Source: Daedaleopsis sinensis (taxonomy: Eukaryota; Basidiomycota; Agaricomycetes; Polyporales; Polyporaceae). Taken from it: a stretch of 64,000 bases of DNA. A program made the position numbers and the translations under genes. Shown here piece by piece: positions 56,803 to 64,000 of the stretch; within the stretch, counting starts at the first letter, position 1, and each line of letters starts with the position of its first letter. The stretch is taken from the NCBI GenBank assembly GCA_033807695.1, contig CM066303.1:4616937-4680936 (forward strand), given 5' to 3'. The notes below the pieces were generated by a model that did no database searches, had not been told where the DNA came from, and worked only from the letters and a program-made list of their open reading frames with translations.

Positions 56803-57705
56803 GGTGAATATGGTGCGTCGCATATGGGCAGTATGCAAATGGCCTTCCGGGAAGTCCGCCCTCGCAGTGCAGACTGATGCCTATATGTATGGTGCGTCAC
56901 ATAAGGGCAGTACGCACTGGGCAGTACGCACATGGCCTTCCGGGAAGTCCGCCCTCGCAGTGCAGACTGCTGCCTATATGTATGGTGCGTCGCATAAGGG
57001 CAGTACGCACATGGCCTTCCGGGAAGTCCGCCCTCGCAGTGCAGACTGCTGCCTATATGTATGGTGCGTCGCATAAGGGCAGTACGCACTGGGCAGTACG
57101 CACATGGCCTTCCGGGAAGTCCGCCCTCGCAGTGCAGACTGCTGCCTATATGTATGGTGCGTCGCATAACTGCTGCCTATATGTATGGTGCGTCGCATAA
57201 GGGCAGTACGCACATGGCCTTCCGGGAAGTCCGCCCTCGCAGTGCAGACTGATGCCTATATGTATGGTGCGTCGCATAAGGGCAGTACGCACTGGGCAGT
57301 ACGCACATGGCCTTCCGGGAAGTCCGCCCTCGCAGTGCAGACTGATGCCTATATGTATGGTGCGTCGCATAAGGGCAGTACGCACTGGGCAGTACACACA
57401 TGGCCTTCCGGGAAGTCCGCCCTCGCAGTGCAGACTGCTGCCTATATGTATGGTGCGTCGCATATGGGCAGTACGCACATGGCCTTCCGGGAAGTCCGCC
57501 TTCGCAGTGCAGACTGATGCCTATATGTATGGTGCGTCACATAAGGGCAGTACGCACTGGGCAGTACGCACATGGCCTTCCGGGAAGTCCGCCCTCGCAG
57601 TGCAGACTGCTGCCTATATGTATGGTGCGTCGCATAACTGCTGCCTATATGTATGGTGCGTCGCATATGGGCAGTACGCACATGGCCTTCCGGGAAGGCC
57701 ACTTC
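56803..57705. repeat. Satellite array, about 11 copies of a 77 or 92 bp unit
   Basis: Each unit contains TATGTATGGTGCGTCGCATA, GGGCAGTACGCA (once or twice, giving the two lengths), the imperfect palindrome GGCCTTCCGGGAAGTCC and CGCAGTGCAGACTG. Two short 30 bp units lie at about 57170 and 57640. Dispersed relatives of the palindrome follow (57768, 57922, 59234, 59373). Open frames inside are artefacts. Confidence 0.9.
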
Positions 57706-58163
57706 ATGATGGACATAAAACTAAGTGTGCGCATGCACTGTGCGCGCACATAGACTACGTGCACACATGGACTTCTGAGAAGGCCACTTTGTGACAGATA
57801 TTATGAACTGAGAACTTAGTATAACTAAGAACTGCAAGTAACTGAGGACTAACCCTAACTGAGAACCGAGTGGGTGTATGTATAGTATGTCACATTCGGG
57901 ATGTGCTCACATGAACTTCTGAGAAGGCCGGTTTATATTAGATGCAATAGTTGTATCTTGCTGGTTTAAAGCAGTTACATTTATTCATTAAGATTTTGCT
58001 TATCTGTTATATATAGTAGATATTGTATATTTATTGTTTCATCCATTTCTCAGATTGATGCACTGATCACATCTGATTTATATAATCTCATCTGATCCAT
58101 ATAATTAGATGTCTTGCATCTAGCAAAATTTATTGATGCACCGCCACTGTGGTATCTTAAACC
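57706..58163. other. AT-rich intergenic region
   Basis: About 460 bp with decayed satellite motifs (CTTCTGAGAAGGCC) and no gene. Confidence 0.5.
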
Positions 58164-58169
58164 TATAAG
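58164..58169 (+). promoter_or_regulatory. TATA box of the 58.3 kb gene
   Basis: TATAAG lies 94 bp before the ATG at 58258, followed by a long CT-rich leader. Confidence 0.55.
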
Positions 58170-58257
58170 ATCCCCATGGGCAGTAGTCTCTCCTTCTCTC
58201 CCCCTTCTCTCCCCCCTCACCTCTCCACCCTCATCCTATCAAACCTCATCCTATCAA

Positions 58258-59086
58258 ATGGCTGCCTCTCTAGATTGTGTCCGGTGTGTCACTTTAGGCC
58301 AGGACGTCAATGAACTTCAACGCCGTATTTGCCAACTCGAGAGCGAGTTATTGGTAGCCAGGAAGAATCTGGAGGCAGTTCAATGGGTTATCACAAATGT
58401 GCACCCAAGCACTGGTGTGTTGATTCTCTTTAATGACTTTGAATGCATATTAACTTTGGTGCGTAGATGTTGATCAGGATGATGAAGTTGAAGTTGTCAC
58501 TGGCGACTTCACTGATCTTATACGCTCCTCCCTCACAACCTGTCCAGGGAAGCCCGATCCCTCCGTAGAACAAGACCCACATTCAAGCTGGTATGCCTGG
58601 TACCGCTCAACCAATGCCCTTGCACCCAATTCCTATCCGTCATCCACACTCTATCCACCTCATTCCCTCCCTATTCGACTTCCTACCCACTCTCCAGAGC
58701 CAGCCAACAAACCTTATCTTGGTCAAGAGGCTGCAGACAAGGAGAGCGGTCGCCGTATCAAAGCATTTGGCAAAGCTATTGGCCAGCTTCCAAAACAAGG
58801 CACAGTCGCTTTTTGTGGCGAGTGGGAAGGGCGACCGATTATCACTGCACTTCAAGGTCATAACCTGCGACATCATGCAATTACCGATCGTAACATCAAT
58901 GCGGCACGTCTTTACAAACAAATAGTTGCTCGATGTGCCAACGCACGATACTTCCGTACAGAGGGAGAAGCCTATCTAGTGTCTACAAAATCCATGGACT
59001 CTGCGCATTTTCCAAAGGATGATGAAACAAATGGGATGGGTGACTTGACTCCCCTCGGCATTCACAATCAACTTTTGACACAGTAA
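58258..59086 (+). CDS. Hypothetical coiled-coil protein, 258 residues
   Basis: Exon 1 (58258-58414) begins MAASLDCVRCVTLGQDVNEL and forms a coiled coil (RRICQLESELLVARKNLEA). After a 52 bp intron (GTGTGT..GCGTAG), exon 2 (58467-59086) stays open for 206 codons with DQDDEVEVVTGDFTDLIRSS, SSWYAWYRSTNALAPN, GTVAFCGEWEGRPIITALQG and NAARLYKQIVARCANARYF, ending at TAA. The second exon has no early ATG and is easily missed. The stop lies inside CAGTAAGT, so splicing to an acceptor near 59138 would change only the last residues. No domain recognised. Composition matches the 53.3 kb gene. Confidence 0.65.
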
Positions 59087-59444
59087 GTCATAATTGCAAC
59101 TCAGATCATTATCATACTAATTCCATTATCATACTAGTTCGATAAAAAGGAATGAACCTGTTGCATGCATGTAATAATGAAGTTATCCTTGACATATCAG
59201 TCGTATCACAAATATAATGTCACTGTTGTTCTGGCCTTCTTGGAAGTCCACATGTGCAGTGCTTATGTGCACTATCAAAGACTGTGCCTGTACTAAGCAC
59301 GAGCATTATACAAAAACCCTGACTCAAGAAAAAAAACGTCTGTGTGGAGATATAATATTACGCTGAATCAGGCCTTCCAGGAAGTCCAGTTGTGCAGAGA
59401 CAGCATGGAGAGTACATGTGAGTTATGCGTGACTACCATGTGTG
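59087..59444. other. AT-rich non-coding region
   Basis: About 360 bp with two further GGCCTTC..GAAGTCCA palindrome-like motifs (59234, 59373). No gene. Confidence 0.5.
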
Positions 59445-59765
59445 GCAGGTGACTGCCGCTGAATTGATTCATGTTGGAAACCTATAAATGTGAGTCGAAA
59501 GTAACTGCTGGCGACTTAGGTTATGTTCAGAACCTATGGACGTGAATTACAGGTGACTACTGGTGCCGTGAGTAAGGGATAATTGCCGGTGAATTGTGTT
59601 AGGTTGGAAACACATGAATGTGAGTTGCTGAGTCGCAGGTGACTGCTGGTGAATTGCATTATGTTCAAAAACTTTGGACGTAAGTTGTGGGTGACTGCCA
59701 GTGAATTAATTCATGTTTGGAACCTATAGATGTGAGTTGCCGGTGACTACTAAAGTAAGTGTAGT
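59445..59765. repeat. Degenerate tandem repeat, about 63 bp unit
   Basis: About five copies of a unit with GTGACTGC.GGTGAATT, CATGTT.GGAACCTAT and GTGAGTTG. Strongly diverged. Confidence 0.7.
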
Positions 59766-59847
59766 GGCTGAACCATCGTCTAGAACCTAGTAACAAGAAA
59801 GCTAATATATATTTTGGAGTTTCACTTATGCGAAGTGCTGGTCTGTA

Positions 59848-61030
59848 ATAAGGTGCTAGCTCAACTATTTACATCAACATTCTATCACTTCATCAATGTG
59901 GGAATTGGATAGTCGCACAATTGAGGCAGCACTCACATAACATCTATACAAAATGTTATAATGTACTACACTGTATATAAACTTTGTGCGAAGCAGTGCA
60001 AGGCTACTATCTGCAATGTGAATTATTGTAGTGCTGCATCTAATATTGTGTGGTGATAATATCATAGGTTGTACTTTGTGTGTAGCATGCTTTGCACAAT
60101 TTGTACCTGCATATAAATTACCATAGTCTTGCATCTAATAGTGTGCTATTCTTCATTAATGAGTGTTGTGTTGCACATTCGCTCTATAGTAAAAGATCGC
60201 CGCATTGTACTATACCACATTAATCTTGCGGGATAAATTATCTGTACTAGATCAAGCATTGACTTCAGCATATTATTGTGCGCAGCATCCAATACTATCA
60301 CCATAGTAACCATTAGCACGATAAGAACAGTAAGGTAAGTAAGTACTATAATAGATATTGTGCGGAGGTGCATCAACATCTACTGCCTATAATAAAATAT
60401 TGCAGACTCATACTATACCAAATCAATGTTGCGTAGTAAATAATCTGTGCTAGCTTAAGTATTGACCTCAGCATATTATTATGTGAAGCATGTAATGACA
60501 CCACAATATTATGTATCGGTAATCAGCAACATAAGTAATAGTAAAGTAAGTACTGTCTAGATATAAAGTGCTACAGCACAACCAACAATAACTATGATCT
60601 TAGATAAAATACTATCAACTCATACTATACCATATTAATGTTGCACAGCAAATAATATTTGCGAGCGCAGGTGTTGACTTCACGATACTATGCGGTGAAA
60701 AATGCAAGCTATCACTAGTATTGCACTGTCCATAATCTGCACCGACATAATAATAAAATGTAGCATACTGGTGTGCGAAGCAGATAACAGTAGTATGACA
60801 GGGAAGTGCTATCTGGGCAGAGTGTGATGTGGTGCAACATTAAATATGTGCAGTGTAGGTCTGACCCCCAGCAAAAGTTAAGTAGTGCTACAAGTTATTA
60901 TAAGCAGTAGTATATTATTTAATGTGGTATGAGTTACAAGATGCGGCACAGTGTTATGGGGTACAGTTAATGTGTTAGTAGTGGATCTTGTGAAGGAGTG
61001 TAAGAAATGTTGCGCAGCAGTAAGTAGTGT
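59848..61030. repeat. AT-rich subtelomeric satellite block, copy 1
   Basis: Begins at GAGGTGCTAGCTCAACTATT-like sequence, contains sub-repeats of about 205 bp (CATACTATACCA, AATGTTGCGCAGTAAATAAT, GCATATTATTGTGCGAAGCA) and ends GTTGCGCAGCAGTAAGTAGT. A second, diverged copy lies at 61728-63150. No coding capacity. Confidence 0.75.
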
Positions 61031-61727
61031 TATAATCCTTGAAATTAGGGGCTAATTTCATGTGTCACGCCTATGTCGTGCCATAGCTCGCCAACTGCCA
61101 CTTGGAACATTGCATTGCATTACCTAGTGTTATAATCCCAGAAATTAGCTCATAATTTCTGATGACAAAGTGGCAACAAGGCCGTTGCAGCTGAACTGTC
61201 GCTCGGAACCTGGCGACAAGGTACCTTTCCGATATCGCGAGGAGCGTGGCTTTCCGACGGGTGCACGATTGTGGCTGTGCACCCTGTTTCCGTGGAGGTA
61301 GAGGGTAGTCTTTGTTTTTGTAGTGCGCTTAAGTATTGTAACAAGTGGTTTTTGAAGAGTCATTAGAAGGGTTGCTATTAGTAGAGCTTATAACTGGTTC
61401 TATTGACCGCACCTGGGTGCTTAAGTAAGCAAAAAAGCGCCCAAAAAGGCGAAGTAGCATTTTTGTTTTTTGTAGCCAGGGTCAGTAGCTTTCTAACTGT
61501 ATCAGTTTCACTTTGTTATCTGCATTAGTTAAGGAGTTATGGGCGATACAAAAGTAACAGAATAAGCGCCCAAAAAGCGAACAAGCGTTTTCGTTTTTTG
61601 TAGTCCTGTTCAATAGCTTTCTAATCATACTAGTTTCACTTGATTATAGTCAATAGATAGAAAGTTATGGGCCATACAAGTTGGCTACTATATATGTTGT
61701 AGTGTTACTGTTGCGAAGCAGTAGTCT
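61031..61727. repeat. Spacer between satellite blocks with its own duplications
   Basis: AGTGTTATAATCC followed by GAAATTAG occurs twice (about 61029 and 61126). A roughly 130 bp segment with AAGCGCCCAAAAAG and TTTTTTGTAG then TAGCTTTCTAA occurs twice (about 61434 and 61564). No gene. Confidence 0.6.
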
Positions 61728-63150
61728 GTAATGAGGTGCTAGCTCAACTATTTACAGCACCTTTCTATTGCTTCAGCACTGTGGAAATTATATGGTCACA
61801 CAATTGTGGCAGGGCTCGCACAACATCTATACAAAATGTTATAATCTACTACACCATATATAAATATTGTGCGAAGCAGTGTAAGGCTACTATGGCCAAG
61901 AGAATTATTATTGTTGTGTTGCATTTAATAATGTGCAGTGATTTAAGATGTTGTACTTTGCGTGCAGCATGCTTTGCATGATTTGTACCTGCATATAAAT
62001 TGCCATAGTCTTGCATTTAATAGTGTGCTATTCTTCATCAATGAGTGTTGCGCTGCACAGTCACTGTATATTAAAATATTGCCGCACTGTACTATACTAC
62101 ATTAATGTTGCGCAGTAACTAACCTGTACTAGTTCAAGCATTGACTTCCGCATATTATTGTGCGAAGCATGTAATATTATCACAATAGTAATCATCAGCA
62201 GGGTAAGAACAGTAGGGTAAGTAAATACTGTAATGGATATTGTGCTGCGGTGCAACAACTACTACCACCTATAATAAAATATTACCGACTCATACTATAC
62301 CATATCAATGTTACACTCCTCACTAATGTTGCGTAGTAAATAATGTGGGCTAGCTCAAGTATCAACCTCAGCATATTATTGTGCGAAGCATATAATGATC
62401 AGCAGGGTAAGAACAGCAGGGTAAGTAAGTAGTGTAATAGATATTGTGTTGCAGCGCAACAATAACTAACCCTATAATAAAATATTGCGGACTCATACTA
62501 CGCCACATCCATGTTGCATAGTAAATCATCTATGTTAGCTCAAGTATTGACCTCGGCACATTATTGTGCAAAGCATGCAACAATATTACAATATTATGTA
62601 TCAGCAACCAGCAGGGTAAGTAACGGCAAAGTAAGTACTGTCTAGATATAATGTGCTGCAGTATAACAATAAGTAGGATCTATGGCAAAATACTATCAAC
62701 CTATACTATACCACATTAATGTTGCGCAGCCAATAATTTATATGAGCTCCGGTATTGACTTCAGCATACTATGTGGCGAAGCATGCAAGGTGACTATCAC
62801 CAGGATGTTACTGACTGTAATCTTTACCTACATATTAATGAACTGCAGCATACTAGTGTTCGAAGCAGGTAACAGGCTATCAATAGTAAGGATCAGCATG
62901 GCAGGGAAGTGTTGTGCAGAGGGTGCTGCAGCGCAACATTAAATATGTGTAGTGTAGGGTGTAGTGTAGGTCTAACCGCTGGCAATTGTTGGGCAGTGCT
63001 AGAAGTTGTTACAAGCAGTAGTAGATAAATTAGTATAGTATAAGTTACAAAATGCGACACAGTGTTAAGGGGTGCAGTTAAGGTGTTACTAGTAGATGAT
63101 GCAAAGGAGTGTAAGACATGTTGCGCAGCAGTAACTAGTGTTGTACAGAG
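61728..63150. repeat. AT-rich subtelomeric satellite block, copy 2
   Basis: Direct repeat of 59848-61030, with one extra internal sub-repeat. Shared landmarks: GGTGCTAGCTCAACTATTTA at the start, GTTATAAT.TACTACAC, and ATGTTGCGCAGCAGTAA at the end. Confidence 0.75.
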
Positions 63151-63189
63151 AGTTACAACGGCAGTGTTACAAGTTATAGTGTCAAGGTA

Positions 63190-63214
63190 GTTAGGTTAGG
63201 GGTTAGGGTTAGGG
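63190..63214 (+). repeat. Short interstitial telomere tract at the PLE 3' junction
   Basis: About 25 bp of TTAGG/TTAGGGG/TTAGGG repeats directly precede the truncated element. They are the likely former chromosome end to which it attached. Confidence 0.8.
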
Positions 63215-63847
63215 TGGGGGGAGCGAGCGAGACCGAGCGAAGCGAGGTCGAGTGAGCGACGCTGTGGTGGGCGTAGCGAAACAGAACAACGGGTGTTGGA
63301 GAATCTCCAGCACCAACCCGTTTCGGCTTATATACGCCTCATCAGGTTCTGCTTAGTAAGTACCGGTTGTACTTCGCACCGGAGCCGATGTGAAATCGAC
63401 TTTAGGGCCGGTGGCGTTTACATCTCGTGACTGCTTAATCATATCCCGGTCGGGGATTACAAGTCCGATCGGGAATGACTAATGTCCGATCGGAAATCGG
63501 AGCAAAACGAAGCGCCGCCTCGGCGCTTCGTATTGTTCCGGTGCTTACATAATGAGCGCTAGACCCTGTCTAGGCCTGATCACGTGACTGGTCACGTGCA
63601 GGGGTCTAGACTTGAATCACGTGTGCATGAGATCACGTGATCTAAATCAAACCAATTACCTAATGAGCGCGAAGCCTTAGGCGTTCGGGTTCGGTTAGGG
63701 TTAGGGTTGGTTAGGGTTCGGGTTAGCTGCATAATAAGCATGTAAGCATAAGCAGTGTATTCACAGAGTGATGTACGTACGGTTAGGGTTCGGGTTAGAA
63801 TGCGTTTCATTGATTAGATTACTTGGCGTCCCCACTTGATAGGCATA
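63215..63847 (-). mobile_element. 5'-truncated Penelope-like element copy at the telomere
   Basis: Matches 33839-34473 with only a handful of differences (a 2 bp deletion near 63474 and a few substitutions). It consists only of the 3' terminal 633 bp of the element: no RT sequence, but the ribozyme is complete. Its 3' end joins the short telomere tract and its truncated 5' end joins the terminal TTAGGG array. Confidence 0.88.
63279..63354 (-). ncRNA. Hammerhead ribozyme, terminal copy
   Basis: Identical in all core and stem positions to the ribozyme at 33904-33979: CTGATGA, GGC/GCC stem II, GAAA, CGGGT/ACCCG stem III, GTT cleavage triplet and CAGAAC/GTTCTG stem I. Confidence 0.85.
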
Positions 63848-64000
63848 GGTTAGGGTTAGGGTTAGGGTTAGGGTTAGGGTTAGGGTTAGGGTTAGGGTTA
63901 GGGTTAGGGTTAGGGTTAGGGTTAGGGTTAGGGTTAGGGTTAGGGTTAGGGTTAGGGTTAGGGTTAGGGTTAGGGTTAGGGTTAGGGTTAGGGTTAGGGT
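63848..64000 (+). repeat. Telomere, (TTAGGG)n
   Basis: About 25 uninterrupted TTAGGG repeats run to the end of the window, G-rich strand outward, as expected for a right chromosome end. Confidence 0.98.

Noticed and set aside
56763..57794. Open frames on both strands over the 57 kb satellite
   Set aside because: Repeat-derived peptides with identical blocks in different frames. No gene features.
1..64000. tRNA and rRNA genes
   Set aside because: No cloverleaf with a convincing B box and no rRNA sequence was seen by eye. A dedicated scan would be needed to exclude a tRNA.

Overview
This window reads as the terminal 64 kb of a chromosome from a filamentous basidiomycete, most likely an Agaricomycete. 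It ends in about 25 perfect TTAGGG repeats (63848-64000). Genes are split by many 43-110 bp GT..AG introns, coding DNA in the left half is very GC-rich, and the conserved proteins are fungal. No species is claimed.

Layout. (1) 1-14.6 kb: two minus-strand paralogues encoding secreted Thr/Ala/Asp repeat proteins. The first runs off the left edge. Each has a duplicated upstream region with a degenerate small-protein locus. (2) 15-33.2 kb: the conserved gene block. It holds a SET3-type PHD/SET protein, mitochondrial ribosomal protein uS17m, prefoldin subunit 6, the SNARE VTI1 and the Mpv17-family protein SYM1. Around them lie partial copies: a SYM1 pseudogene, a chimeric SET3 pseudogene and a shared exon block, which together form a mosaic inverted duplication. 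The SET3 pseudogene is interrupted by a 1,440 bp element with identical 173 bp LTRs and a 5 bp target duplication. (3) 33.2-64 kb: the subtelomere. In order it holds four palindromes, an intact Penelope-like reverse transcriptase element, a palindromic tandem repeat, two small spliced genes, a large multi-exon SNF2 helicase gene with a 741 bp repeat-filled intron, two minisatellites, two AT-richer genes of unknown function, a 4 kb AT-rich satellite, a second 5'-truncated copy of the Penelope-like element, and the telomere.

The strongest observation is the Penelope-like element. Its RT carries a YIDD box, I saw no endonuclease domain, and it lies antisense to the G-rich strand with its 3' end next to telomere-like repeats. 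Its 3' region, present in both copies, folds on paper into a complete hammerhead ribozyme. The distal copy is 5'-truncated and its truncated end is directly capped by the telomere. This is the geometry expected for endonuclease-deficient, telomere-attaching Penelope-like elements, and it suggests that the sequence distal to about 33.8 kb was added after that point was a chromosome end.

Limits: exon structures were read by eye from splice consensus, frame and phase. No database search or folding program was run.
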